Assembly (NCBI RefSeq): GCF_015832195.1
Contig: NC_052046.1
Location: 14,562,161-14,626,160, forward strand
From: Motacilla alba alba
Lineage: Eukaryota > Chordata > Aves > Passeriformes > Motacillidae
Direction of reading: 5' to 3'
DNA length: 64,000 nucleotides
Shown in pieces: positions 26,935-40,066 of this stretch; positions within the stretch are counted from its first letter, which is position 1, and every line of letters begins with the position of its first letter. Both the position numbers and the translations under genes were made by a program. The notes beneath the pieces are model-generated. The model saw only the letters and a list, made by a program, of their open reading frames with translations. It had not been told where the DNA came from and did no database searches.

Positions 26935-29375
26935 AGAAGTCAGGGTTAATTTTCTTTTTGACAATCAAGGGCTTGCCTTAATTTCAAATATTATGCTTGT
27001 CCTTCTATCAATGACAATGAGGAGAATCAGGAGTGTGCAGGCAATTGCCTGCCTGCTACTGAGGCCATCATATATTGTTTGTTTATCTCTTCCTTCTTCC
27101 TGCTGCCCTGTATGTTTTTTCCTTACTATTCCAAGTGCAAAAGTCTCTTGTCCACCTTTCTTTCCCCCCACACCTGTGGATATTTCTGCTCAGAAGACAA
27201 ATGCATTGGAACCTCAGTCTCAAGGGAAACTAGATTCTATCTAGCAGAGATTTGAGGTCTCTGGCCACACAGCTGTGGCAAGCCTAGACTCCTGTGAAAA
27301 TAGGCAACTGGATCCAGATGGGGTCCAGATGTGGTAGTGTGCTGAGGTATCCAAGGTAGTAATCCATTGGACAAGAACGTTAGTCCAGGTGCAGTGTCGG
27401 ACTGACACTGCCAGACTGTATTTGGACACGGGCTGGCTTATGTCAGCCTGTGCAGCTGTGTCCGATAAGTCCAGTTTTGGGGTCAGTGACAGAAGACAGT
27501 CTCCACATTTGTCAATGTGGTGATACTCCAGCACATAAATGATGCTGAACTGGGTCATGCAAACTCTGATTCTTCACCCATGCATTCAGATGGAAGCTCA
27601 ATTTTCTTGGTGCCTCATGTTGTAAACTTACATGTCCATTCCCTGATCATGTCCACAGCTCTCTTGAACTGACCTTTAAATAACAGATATCTTGAAACTA
27701 CCACCATATAAGAATCCAAAAATCCTAGGAAATGTGACTTTCCCTAGAGGCTCAATTGATTAGCTGCTATTAGAATGTAAGAGGAAAAAAACCTGAAGCA
27801 CTAAAGGCTTTTTCTTTCTCCCATAAAACTTGAGAATAACTGTAAGAAAGAGAGGAGAGAAGAAAAGAGGCTGCTATTTGCAAACTATGAAAGTTCACGT
27901 TCGGGGTTGAGACAGGGGACTGGCAGCAGTAAGGAGACTTATGGCATGGCAGCACTGATGTGGTTGTGTACATCTCTGAGGTAAACACAAGGAAAAACAA
28001 GCTAATCAAAAAAGGAAAATATCTTGAAGCAAGGGAAGAAATTAAGGAGAAAGAATTGTGAAAGCCTGTGATTTTCTCATTATTCTTGTTATTTTTATGT
28101 CTTTTTTTTATTACCCTTCAGTTCTTCAAACCTTCTGCAAGTTTTCAGTGAAATGTAAGATTTAAATAGTTGCAAATAAATGGAACTCTGTTCCCATTCT
28201 CCCTGCAAAACAACTCAAAATCCAAAAGACCATATAAACACAGTCCTAATTTAGATGTTTTTGAAGTGCCATGTTTTTTAAACTCATTTTATTACAGAGA
28301 GGGAGATGGTGGGCTGGCACACGAACTCTGTCTCCTTTATTCATAAAAACTAGTGCCTCACAAATGGCAGTGCTCATAATAATGAAAACTTGCACACACT
28401 GACACACACATGCATGCACATCTGGAAGGTGCTGAGAAAGTGAAGCAGGGATAACAAAAGAGGACAAGAACAGCAGAAATTAAGGATATTCCTGTAACAG
28501 GCTTTTACAGAATGTTTGTTTAATCTCATGCTTCTAAGTTAGGGGTGATTTGGCTGTCTCATGCAATGCAACCTCCAAAAATGTTTCCAGAATGCAGATG
28601 GCAAAGGCAAAACACAACTATGGGTACTGCCCCTCAACATTTCTTTGTTTAGGCTATTTCCTTTTGAAAAACCTGTTAGGGAATTTGTAACCTTTTGTCC
28701 GTGTTATCTTTGAAAGTGTCTTTATTTCACATTTTGATTTAGTTGTTAAGAGAACTGTAGCACTTTTTAAGTCTCTATTACTTTATTTTACTTTTAGGAA
28801 CATATTCTTATTAATCAAAATCATCTGTTTGGCTTCCGATCTGTTTTCTTTGCAGAAGTGTTTTTGGAAGCTTAACAGTGTAATTCCAGGGATGATATCG
28901 GCCCCAATGCTTTAGAATCTGGGCCTACAGAGGGACTTTATATAGCTCTTTGGGAGGAAGAACTTACACTGCCAAAACAAAGTTCTCTGCCAGAATTAAA
29001 TCCTGATTCTGTAAACTGACTCCATTATCTATGGTTCTGCCTAACTAAGCATGTGCACAATAACATGAATTTTAAATACTTGAATACCTTAAACATTGAG
29101 GCCCACAGAAGACCACACTAGCTCAAGACTCAGGGGCAGAAGGACTCTGAATCTATGCACCAAGTATGGCAGGTGATAATGTGGCACTGGACTGCTGCTC
29201 AGAGACCACACCCCATGTGCCATGCAGCTCCACCTCACAAGGCTTCCTTCACATGAAGAAGAGGCAAGGAAAAAGGAGTTGGCTGCACAGGAAGAAAAGT
29301 CTTGTTAAAATATTGCGGTAGCCAAGAAATGGGCTAATGTTGTTTGCAAAGTTGGGGAACATTAATTTTGCCCCA
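26935..29375. other. Intergenic, no feature recognised
   Basis: The 27240-27560 segment is less AT-rich, with some CpG and inverted pieces (AGTGTC...GACACT near 27395), but no family or gene is recognised. Confidence 0.5.
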
Positions 29376-29760
29376 GAGAGCTGGGGGTATTCAGCCTGGT
29401 GGCTCAGAGGAGACCTTATCACCCTGAGGCAAAAAGGTCTAAAAAGAGGCTGTATCCGGGGGGGGGGGGGGGGGGAGTCAGCCCCTTCTCCTATGTAACA
29501 AGGCAAAGGACAAGAGAAAACAGCCTCAAGTGGTTCAGATTGGATATTACAAAAAATGTTTTTACTGAAAGCGTTGCCAAGCACTGGGACAGGGTCCCTA
29601 GGCAAGTGGTGGAATCACCATCCCTGGAGCTATATAATAGGTGTTTAGATGTGGCACCTGGAGACATGGTTTAGAGGTGGACTTGGCAGTGCTGGGCTTT
29701 TGGTTGGATTTGCTGATCTTAGAAGTCTTTTCCAACACAAATTATTCTGTGAACCTATGA
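29376..29760 (+). mobile_element. CR1 LINE 3' fragment
   Basis: Clear CR1 3'-end text is present: AGAGCTGGGGGTATTCAGCC, a run of 18 G, GTTCAGATTGGATATTAC, GTTTTTACTGAAAGCG, GTGGTGGAATCACCATCCCT, and the tail TCTTTTCCAACACAAATTAT followed by TCTGTGAACCTATGA. The terminal TTCTGTGA is the CR1 octamer motif. The copy is 5'-truncated, as most CR1 copies are. Confidence 0.9.
29458..29475 (+). repeat. Poly(G) run of 18
   Basis: Eighteen consecutive G inside the CR1 3' fragment, between TGTATCC and AGTCAGCC. It is G-quadruplex-prone and also a spot where assembly length may be wrong. Confidence 0.95.
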
Positions 29761-32700
29761 CATAAAAAGCCTTTGATGTTATAAATCTTGTTCTTGAAAT
29801 AAATATGTTCTACCATTACTCTGCCCTCCCAGCTGAAAGAAATTAGCGTAGGCACTGGTGTTTTTAACACTATCTTTTGACTGTGTGCTGAAAACAGACA
29901 CCTGTATCTAAGGATAAGTCTAGATATGCTCATAGTAATAAGAAAGATTAGGCTTGCAGCCCACCCTTAGTACAGCTATACTTCCCTCTGCTTGAATGGG
30001 ACTTAGACACTCAAAAAGTAAACTGAAGGAAGTCAAGTTTTCAAAACCATTTTTGGGAAATCCCAAAGAAGATATATCTTGGAGAACAGAGATAGGCTTT
30101 TTTAAAGACCAGAAAGTACAACTAGAGTAGAGCTAAAAAAACCACAGAAGAATATGATTTTTTTAGCTTAAAGACCTAAACCAAACTGGTAATTTGAAAT
30201 GGAGATATTTCAGTGTGAAAGAGAAATATAAGAGCAATAAATGCTATAAATATTCTACCCTGTGCACCATGCTGTCAAATAAAAACCAGAAAAATGAAGG
30301 ACATTTTCTGGTTCCAACTGCTGAATCTACTTCTTTTGGAATCAAACAAAAACATAATTTGTTGATATATAACAGGCCATGTGTGACAGCAGCACGATTT
30401 TAAAAGCGGCTTACTTTTATGAAAGAAACATGAGAGTGAAAAAAGCAAATCAGACTCAGTGTTTAATTTAACATTTGAGAAGAAAAAAAATGGAAAAATT
30501 GTTGAGGGGAAGTGCAAAATGCTGGACAAAAGGAAAGGTACAGTAACAGCATAAGGAAGTCTACCAGAGAGCAAAATATTTCAGATGTCATTCTAGTAAA
30601 GGCTCTAAATTTATGGCAAATGAGGTATATTTTCCAACAGGAAAATATGATTTGTTGAAACATTCTCATTCTGGACTGGTATGAAAGTTGGGTTTTTTTG
30701 ATGAAAAATAAGTGTATTACAGGAAGTTTCTGTCTCATATACTTATGGAGAACTATAAAAACAGTGTGTTGTGTGTGACTCCAATATCTCAAAATTTTTT
30801 AATTCACCCTTCAGCTTTGATAGCTGAAACCTGTTTCATCTAAATGCTTTGTATTAGTTAATATCTGATTAATGAAAACAGTCTTTTCAGAAGCCTGAAT
30901 GATCCCCAAATCTAATTCAGAACATTCTGAATGAAAATGCAGACTTTCTACTGCTACCTATAAGTGTGGGCTGTAACTCAGCACTATAAAGGAAAAATTC
31001 CTGAAGCTGCACAACTGCTGCAGCAACAATGACCCATCTTCTTCCTTTACATAAATCACAACCCCAGAGTAAGCCAAATAGTGTGGCTGGGGGAGGAGCA
31101 GAGGCATACAGAGGAGATTACTTAGGGGACCAGAGCATTCTCTCCAGAAAGGGAAATACTGCCTTGTTCTCTTGGCAGAAAGGCCTCATTCATGTCACAG
31201 TAATGCCTGACTTTGCTCACACCACTAAAGCACTTTTAGCCAGCTTTTGCTCAACCCTGTTGTGTCAGCTGCAGAAATGGTATTCCCTGTTTAAGTGACC
31301 AGGGATGGATTCAACTCTGATGTCTACCATGTGTGTCTGCTAGGGTGGCTGGATGCATAATTTCCCATTTCGGAGAACAGCTGAGAGCTTACTTAACAGA
31401 ATAAACGTAGGTGACCACTCCACACAGAGAGAATCTGCCTTCTGGACTCCACTGACTCTGTTTACTAAATATCCTTGGATTGCATGTGAAGTTTGGACAA
31501 CTTAGCTAACCTAAATATCTGCTTAGGTGTAGATACAAATAAATTAATGAGATTCACTTTACCCAAACTCTCCTTTAAATGACTACATAAAATACACAAT
31601 ATGTAAACTTTAAAACTGCATAAAGTAGAATTTGTTCATGTTTCTATGGTTAGCCCTAGGGGTTGCCCACTGAACATCTCATACCATGGTTTTGAAAACT
31701 CTTTTAAAGCTTACAATTTCTTGACAAAAATCTTATAAAATATTAATTTGAATATTTCATCCTCATCTAAAACATCATACAGGTAAGTTCATGAACTTTA
31801 TCACAAAAAACCTATGGCGTTAGTCTATTTTGAAAGTATCCCTTTTAAGGTTCTAAAAATACATGCCATATCTAGTATTGGAACATAAAAATATTGCTTT
31901 GTTCATTTGAGATTATGTAGCATTAAATCTATCTGTTTGCAAGAAAATTATGCAATATGGGTTGTGATTTTATCTACGTGATACCTATTATAAACTGAAG
32001 TATGTGAAATCTTTTGCAGGTTCATTGCTGTTTTTTCTGCTGTCTGTGAATTGTCTTCCATCCTGTGCTTCATTCCAAACGGACCAGCCTCTGGGGAACA
32101 GTGCAGACTACTACTTTGTGTTGTCACCTAGTGTGCTGACAGGATGAAGAAAAGTGTTTGGCACAGCCTTTCATTGGTAACATATACTGATAGACACAAG
32201 CGTGTCTCAGTCAAGCTGTTCAACATTTAAATGTGTAATTAAATATAATCGCTATCCATATTAGGGTTGACAGTTTATGGTCTTTTTATAGTAACCTTTG
32301 TACTTTTGCTCATCAATCACTTTTTGTTTTTCTAGCAATTCATACCGCAGTAGTAATGGGATAGGACATTTGACTCAAAAACTCCCTTTTTTTCCTCAAA
32401 TCCAAAATATGGTATTCCCACCAGAAAGTTAAAGTAGCCTTTCATGTTTGGGGTCTTACCTGCTCATATCTGACAATACAGGAGTTCAACTCAAGGACAG
32501 AATCACTGCATGAGTGAGGAGGGACTGCAAGTGGAAAAATAAGTCTTTATGGGATGCATGTTGAATACATTCAGTTGGTTCTGTGGTTGGAGCATACATA
32601 CTTGATTTGACCTTAGCTATAGTCTTGTCTATTCTGGATATTGTCCAGTTATTTTTGTGCTTTTGTCTTTGAAGCACAAAAGCACCTAATGGAATAAGGT

Positions 32701-34777
32701 AAGAAAAAAATTGAATGCAGGGAAAACTGCATTTGCTCCATCCTCACGTTACAGATGAGAGTAAATATGTCCCATAAATATTTGGACCAAAAATATTGGG
32801 CCTTACTTGGTCCAAATAAGCAGATCTGATCATAAGATAAGAAAGATCCTGTCAATTTTTGCAAAGTTCCACTTAAATGTATTTCTATGAAAGACAGTGA
32901 TAAAAAAATAAGTAGGAAACCTCAACCTAGATCAGAGCAGATAAAAGATGGCTGCCCTATCCAAGAGATAAACTGTATTCAGCTCCTATCTTTGTCAGAT
33001 AGGATATTAAAAACTTAAACCTGAATGCAAGGTGATGTTACTCATTGAGTAAGATGAAAGGGAGCAGGAACTGATGACTTCAGATATCCCATACTAAGTA
33101 CACCCAAAAATTCCACTAATCCCAGCCCTGACTCCAGGGAAGTTTCAATCATGGCTGAGTATCGGGGTAATAAGTAAGGTTAGATTAGGGAATTAATATC
33201 TCCCTCTAGTATTTTTCTCAGCTGCACTTAAATACCTGGGTTGTTTTGACTCTTTGTGCAATACCTATCATACCTATCACTGAATTAAGATAAAGATGAT
33301 CCACAAACAACATTAATAAGGTAAGTTCCTGTGCTGAGGAAACTAGGGTTTATAGTAAACTGCAAACAGAAAAGCTAGGGTGAAATTACTTGCCAAAGTA
33401 ATACAGTACACCAGTAAAAGAAATGGAAATAGGATCTTGACTTCATACTCTCCAACAATCCACTGTCAAATGGGTTGAGCTGCAGCAACATTATTGGGTA
33501 AACTTATCCAGCAGTGTTTCCTCTCAGATTTGTGAATCTGAATGAACCTGAATCCCAAATTCATGTTTGTTTTCATCTCAGAAGTAGGACTTTAGGATGA
33601 TATAAACACAGCGCTACCAGAAATAAATGATGCCACGTGGATTTCGACTGGATTACAAAGAAACAGAGCTGGCAAAACGTGAATTTAAGACTTCATCTCA
33701 GTGTGGTGTTGTGGTGGAACCAGTGGTACTTGTAAATCACATCAGGCTGGTCGCTGACGAATTTTTGGTGGAAGGATGGTGACATCTAGTGGTTGTGCTC
33801 TTCTCACAGCCCTTCACATTACATCTTGACGCATGCCCTCAGTAGTACAGCGATGTAATATTACAGACTTCATTAATTCTCCTTCTGAAAGCTTTAATAC
33901 TTTATGCAGCATCAGCCTTTTATCAAACGGTGTCCGCCCCTGAAAATTTCTAACGTAACTGCCCCTTTTTTGTTATACTGGAAAACAAGAGTTGTCATAA
34001 AGGAGTGATTCAGCAATCTGCAAATAAAGCTGTATAGTAAAACATTGTAAAAATTGCGATAACAAAGTTTTCTTTCGGAATTCATTACTTAAGTTTAAGC
34101 ATTACTTGTTTCAGGATAACATGACAGGCTCTGTTTCAGTAAGGACTTAAGCAGTGATCCACGGAGCAACTTAATCCTCACCTTAAAAAAAAAAAAAATT
34201 AAGAAAGGATGCAACAAATCGCACTTTAGGTGCTTTTTGCTCTCTGGCTGGGTAATCATTATCGTCTAGAGGTCTAACTGCAACAGTTGAACTTAGGTAA
34301 AATAAGTCATATTATAACAGGAACTATAAAAAAGGCCTCAATAAAGTCTAATCTGCTCAGTCAGAAAACTGCTCGAAATGTGTCTTAGAAATTTGCACAA
34401 TGAAAGACAAGAGACACAGGTATGCAGAGAAACCAGATTATTATCTATAACAGAAGGCTGAGCAGCATCACAGTTTGTTTGCTCAAATATATGTATTATT
34501 GACCTGCTAGACCAGCCCATGATCTGGACTGCTTGAGGTGGTTGCTGTGCATGGGCAGAGGACACTCCCAAAGAGCTGCACAGTCCCCTTGGTTTGGGAG
34601 CTAGAACACGTTCAATGATGGAGGTACCCTCTCCTGTGCCAGATGCTTTACTACATCATTTGTAACCTGTTATTCTAATGTGACAGGTATCAGTAAGATG
34701 CTCTCCAGCTCTTAGTTGCTAGAAGGAAAAAAGACCGGCATGGCAAAACAGGAAGCTTTTGCAGGGACTGGGGAGAA
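29761..34777. other. Intergenic, no named feature apart from one hairpin
   Basis: AT-rich. Around 33755-33800 a GGTGACATCTAGTGGTTGT phrase recalls ancient amniote repeats or conserved non-coding elements, but it is too short to assign. Confidence 0.5.
32779..32818. repeat. 12-bp perfect inverted repeat
   Basis: TATTTGGACCAA (32779-32790) and TTGGTCCAAATA (32807-32818) flank a 16-base loop. Confidence 0.9.
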
Positions 34778-34902
34778 GAAAACAAAAAACAAACAAACAA
34801 CAACAACAACAACAACAAAACCAAAACCAACAAAAACCAAACCAAACCAAAACCAAAAACAACAAACAAACAAACAAACAAAACCAAAAAACAAAAAAAA
34901 AA
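34778..34902 (+). repeat. CAA/CAAA/ACCAAA simple repeat
   Basis: AACAAACAAAC, then (CAA)7, (ACCAAA)n, (CAAA)n and a terminal A10. It is G-free over most of 125 bases. It lies just before the decayed CR1 fragment. Confidence 0.95.
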
Positions 34903-34984
34903 TTTGTTTATGACCTTTGGAAGAAGGGGCAGGCAACTTAGGAAGAGTGTGAGGATATCATGAAGTCATTCAGAAAGGTGAAAT

Positions 34985-35735
34985 TATAAAGGTGAAAGCC
35001 CAGCTGGAACTCCATCTGGCCAGCATAGCAAAAGATAACAAAAATGTTTTAACAAATAAATAAATAAATAACAAAAAGAAGGCCAAGGAGAGTCTCCACC
35101 CTTTTTTTCTGATGCAGAGAGAAACATTGTCACAAAGGTAGAGGAAAAGATTGAGGTACTCAATGCCTTTTTTTCCCCTCAATTCTTAACAGAAAGACTA
35201 GTTATCCTCAGGGTACCCAGCCCCCTGAACTGGTAGACAGGGATGTGGAGCTGGATAAATCTCACACAATCCAAAAGGAACTAGTCAGCAACTTGCTGTG
35301 CTACTTTGACAAGTGTATCATGTTGGGTGAGATCCACCTGAGGATATTCATAGAGCTGGCAGAAAACTTTGCTCTTTCCATGACATACCAGTCCTAGTTA
35401 ATCAGGAAGGCTCCAGATGAATGGTGGCTGGCGAATGAGACACCCGCCCACAAGAAGGGCAAGGAGATCTGGAGAAGAACAAGCTGGTCAGTCTGCCCCC
35501 AGTGCCAGGGGTTATGGAGCAGGTCATCCTAAGAGCAATTTCATGTGGTGTGTAAAGGACAAACAGAGGATCAGACCCAGCCGGATGGGTTTATGGAAGG
35601 TAGATCCTACTTGACCAGCTTGAGCTCCCTCTGAGACAGGGTGACCAAATGAGTTTATGAAGGAAAGACTATGGATATTGTCTGCCTAAACTTCAGTAAA
35701 GCCTTTGAAACTATTTCCCCCATGACACTAATTCC
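34985..35735 (+). mobile_element. Decayed CR1 LINE reverse-transcriptase (ORF2) fragment
   Basis: Interrupted plus-strand translation recalls CR1 ORF2 in order: KAQLELHLASIAKDNKNVL, a KAKES-like block, EVLNAFFS, GEIHLRI-ELAE, PDEWWLANETPAHKKGK, a PVPGVMEQVI block, and a terminal DFSKAF-like segment (reads LNFSKAFETISP). Stops and frameshifts throughout show a dead copy. The fragment ends near 35735. A CAA-rich simple repeat lies immediately upstream. Confidence 0.75.
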
Positions 35736-37642
35736 ATCTTCATGACAGCTTTCATGAACAAACAAACACCACCTCAGAAGTGCCACACTGTATTAATATT
35801 TATATACAATAGCTTTATTTTGCAATACTTGTGTTCTACATCCAGTTCTTGGTTATCATACTGAGTCAAATCTACTCATCAGTCTTCCCTCTGCATGATC
35901 CCTTGAACACTACAGCTGGCTCCACAAATTTTCTCATAAAAGCATATGTTTTTCACCAGCTGCATATTGTAACTGTGCAAATGATGAGCGCTCACACTGC
36001 TAAAGTTCAATTGTCACTTAGCTATCACATCAGCTCTACACCTTTCAAAATGACAGCATATCAATTTGTTGATATGCTCCAGTCAATCAGTTCGTTTCAA
36101 TCAATTTGTTTCTTTCAGAAACTCTTTCCCACTGATTTCACAATAAATATTTTTCATTTAGCTCTAAGTTATCTCACAGAGAAGAGGTTAAAAATAGATG
36201 GATTTTCTGCACATAAAACGCAGACCTTGGGAAAAGTGTATCCAAGGGCCTGAAACAGACCACATAGAATGCCCACTAGATAGATTTTCCCCAAAATGCA
36301 TGAGGAATATGTGAGATATTCCTTTGTGACTGCAACAACAGCATGAAATACTATATAAAACTGACTAAGAATTCTAGTTTTCCCAAAGGATTTCTGGGGT
36401 TTTTTTAGCTAATGAGCATCAAGGTAGCGAAACTAAGCCTTGTCAAAGCATGTCTTCAAGACAAGCTTTTATCTATACAGCAGTATGAAGCCAGAGTGGT
36501 CTTAAATGTCATCACCATTCTGAAAGGCCCTGCTGTAATGGCATGTAAAGCCACCGCAGGCAGAAAGTGCCTGTGCATCTTTTGAATTCCCAGTTGGAAG
36601 GCTCCTTGCTTTGAAACAAGGGGCTTTCACGTGAGAACTAGAAAGTGGACCAACTTTGAAGTTATTTCTTTTAACTTGTTTTCCTAATTAAAAGGAAGCT
36701 TGAGCCAGAAATGATCTTCCCCCCATTTACCTCCCACTCCTCCCTCTTATTTCCATAGTCCTGCAACAAAGGTGCTTTGATTTCACTTTAAATGGGAATG
36801 AGTGCGGGCGGTGGGTGGTGGTGAGTGTGTGGTGTGATCTTTGATCTGTAAATTAATATAGACAACTTCAGCTTGCAAGGAATATGTCTAAGGAACTACA
36901 TTAAAATAGCAGTTGAAACATAATGCAAACCTAATTCTAATTGATGCTGTTTAGAGTGCTGTGCAGTTCTAGAAGTACTTAGATTTTGAAGGATGAATAA
37001 TGAAAGACTTCATTCTGTGAAATGCATTTTATTTTCCTACAAAAATATTTGGAAATAATATAAGAAGTATGCTTTTATCCACAGATATCAATTAGAGAAG
37101 ATGATAATGACTTTTTCCTACTGCATGTACTTATGCTATGAGTTGCTTTATATTACCATCTGACAGCTGTTGTTGTGACATATAATCTGTTTTAAAATAA
37201 CCTAAAGGCATAAGTCATAAAATAATGAACATCTCAATACTTAAGACTGTGTCTACCACAGTATGTGGAATTTGACATGGGGCACACAGCCCACTAAGCT
37301 GAAAAAGGCAGTAAAGAAAACAAAAAAAAATTCTAAACACAGAAATTTCATCTGAAGCAGGCATGAAGAAATTGACATCCTCTCTTTAGGCATGAAGTCA
37401 GCCACAGAGAAATACTGTAAGTATGCATATGACACCGTATCAACACCACATGATCCCTGTGATCCCATTTGGGTTGTGTCTTCTGGCGAGGACTACTGAG
37501 GAAGTGTGTGCACTTAAGCGGCTTCTATACCTGCATAAAGGAGATACTGAGCTTGCCAGTAATCAATATCTATGCAATCTCATTTCTGAGTGAGTGCACA
37601 CTGTCTCATTTCTAAGTTTCAGAAACAGAATTAGTACTCCAT
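35736..37642. other. Intergenic, no feature recognised
   Basis: AT-rich with a (T/G)-rich GGTGGGTGGTGGTGAGTG stretch near 36810. The frame at 35831-36253 (140 codons) has no similarity or exon features. Confidence 0.5.
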
Positions 37643-38090
37643 TGTGGTGGTCTGTCCTGAGAAGACAAGCTGTGACTCAACCACACCATAGGTAACAGTA
37701 CTGGATCCTGGAAACTGAGATGCCAGGATAGATTAACATCATGTCAGGTTATGGAGAGAGGTGGGGGAAAAGAATGGTGGGAACAGTTACGTAAATAAAT
37801 TATTCCTTAAGGTTAAGTTCTGAACCCGGCCCTCTGATAGGTTCCACATAAGGTATTGTTTCTGTTTGTTCATTGGTTCTCTGCCCTGAGTTAATGTCTA
37901 TATAAGGTTGTGTTTGTCTCATTTAGAGGTCTTCTGGAGCAGCCCTATACTATGTTTTGTTGCACACTAATTGTAGTGCACCTTATTATTTTCCTTTATT
38001 AAACTCTGATTTTTGGGTACTCCAGTCATTCCTGTCCCTTTTATTTATTGCCACTCTCCTAGCTGATCCGGTCCCATGGCTGCAAGCAAT
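37643..38090 (+). mobile_element. Probable solo LTR of an avian endogenous retrovirus
   Basis: The segment begins TGTGGTGGTCTG and has LTR-like landmarks in order: ATTGGT (reverse CCAAT) near 37872, TATATAAGG at 37899, and ATTAAA at 37998-38003 about 95 bases later, followed by a GT/T-rich stretch. It may end around GCAATGCAACA near 38090. No internal retroviral genes lie on either side, so a solo LTR is inferred. I could not find a clear target-site duplication, so the right boundary is approximate. The exact family is unknown. Confidence 0.55.
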
Positions 38091-38929
38091 GCAACATTTC
38101 CTCTCTTCCTATGGACTAGTTTCAGTAAGATGAAGTGCACTACCTCCTGGACTTCAAACTGACACTCCCCAGTGACCTCCCGGCTGGAACTGAGATACAG
38201 CTTTTTTTTTCAGTTTCTATTTTAGAGATTTAAGGCTGTGACATTCACTTTAACATTTGTTCTGAACATCTTAGGCAGGGTAAGCTTCTTAATCCAGGCT
38301 CTTTTTAAGCATCCATTTAACCACACAAAAAGATGCTCTGGGTTTATAGATTTAGGATAATTTGAATGTGGCAGGTTATCTCAGCAAAGAAGGAAAAATA
38401 GATCCTTTTTGAACTGTCAGTTTGCCTCTTCAAACTAAGAGACCCATGGCTGCATAACATACTTCTATCAAAAGCTTATGGCAGAGCTGGCAGCAAAGCA
38501 TTCAAGTATCTTTAACTAGACTGTCTATTGGGACATTTTATCCAAGCCCTTGCTGCCCCTACCTCAAGGTGAATGATACTAGAATATATGCCAAGCAAAT
38601 AAAATTAAACTGTGACAAAACCATGAGTAGCTGAGGGATATTAAGCACAGGTTAAAGCGTAGCACTGGTTCTTGACATCTGTTATCCAGTGTTACAGTTG
38701 GTATCAGCTCTTGAATGAAGTAGACAAGATAAAAACGGTTCTTTGAATATTCATTTACTTCATCCCTTATATTCAGTTTCTGTATTGAAGTTCTTGAGGG
38801 TTTAAAATATCCCATGCAAAAGTTGCTCACAGTCTCAGCATATGGCTGCAAGGCAGGAAATTCTGATTTAACAGCATGATGGAAAAGGTTTTTAACAGTG
38901 GTAAAATGTTAGCAATCCTGGCACGGCTA

Positions 38930-39400
38930 ATACAGTCCCTTGTATGAATAAATGGGTTCAGTATGGTCACAAATCCCTGAGACAAATGCAAAACTGCAGG
39001 AAATGCAAAAAAGGGCTGTTAACATGATCAGGGAAATGGAAATCTGCCTGTGTGAGAAGAGCTTGTTCAGTCTCTATCAGTAAGGACTGAGAAGTGATAT
39101 GACTGGTCTCCTTCAATATTTTAGAAGGCCAACACTGAAGAGAACAAAAAGCTAATTAAACTAAAGGACAATGTTGGCACAATGAAAAGCAGGTATAAAT
39201 TGACCATGAATACATTTAAGGATGAAATTAGAATAATATTTCCAACCAGCAAAGGAAACATGTTTTGAAAGAGGAGATAAAGCAACAAAATGCCTAAGAA
39301 CAGTACATGGTGATTTTTTTTCACAACTTGTGTAAGTTGGCTGGCTGTGATCAAAAGGAAAGAGATTCAGTATCTTTTCCATGAGCACATCTGGCCAGTG
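38930..39400 (+). mobile_element. Old CR1-like LINE remnant
   Basis: Plus-strand text such as CTGCAGGAAATGCAAAAAAG followed by GGCTGTTAACATGATCAGGG translates as LQEMQKRAVNMIRE-like, the region just before the CR1 ORF2 C-terminus. It continues with GAGAAGAGCTTGTTCAG and degenerates afterwards. It is more diverged than the other CR1 pieces, so the end is uncertain. Confidence 0.55.
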
Positions 39401-39613
39401 TCCTTTATCAATCAGGAGGAAAATAGGTTTTTGGAGACACTTGGAGACAGCAGTGTGTGAGGTGAGGAAGAGTGGTTGCTTCCTAAATGGTCAGTCATCT
39501 GATCGATGGCCTTTTCCCTTCACCCATCTGGTGAAAAAAGTGTATGCTGGTGAAAGAAATGTATGGTTTCAAATTTAAAAGAACCAAATTTTAAATACTT
39601 GGTGCTAAACTTA

Positions 39614-39657
39614 GTTGTAACTAAACATTTAAATCTGTTGTAACTAAACATTTAAAT
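39614..39657 (+). repeat. 23-bp-period tandem duplication
   Basis: The 21-mer beginning GTTGTAACTAAAC occurs at 39614-39634 and 39637-39657, identical, separated by CT. It is a recent local duplication. Confidence 0.9.
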
Positions 39658-40036
39658 TTTATAACATACCTTAGGAATTGTAAACTAAAGAACAATTTAG
39701 CCATGGATTAACAGAAGTTTAATTTCTACTTAACTTTCATGTAATTCCTGAAGAGAATGGCTTTGTATTCTACATTCTTTGAAAATCTCAACCCAAACTG
39801 TGGGTTTACATCTCTGCCACTTACTCCAAAAATTCCTCTATATTCCAAAAATTCCACCACTTCAGCAGTGATCATTAGTACAGCAGAAAGCTAAGCAGTT
39901 GAGGAAAGAAAGCTGATTATCTGGGATGTATGTAACATGTCTCCTGTCCAAATCCCATGCACATTTTCCACTCCCACTCTTTAGTTCCACTTCATGGAAA
40001 TACAGGAAAAAACAACCAATCTCCCATGACTACTGC

Positions 40037-40066
40037 AAATAACCAACTTTTAAATAACCAACTTTT
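40037..40066 (+). repeat. Perfect 15-bp tandem duplication
   Basis: AAATAACCAACTTTT occurs twice head to tail with no spacer, about 270 bases before the CpG island begins. Confidence 0.92.

Noticed and set aside
26759..27244. 161-codon frame with Cys/Val/Ala repeats
   Set aside because: Produced by the TG/CG microsatellite.
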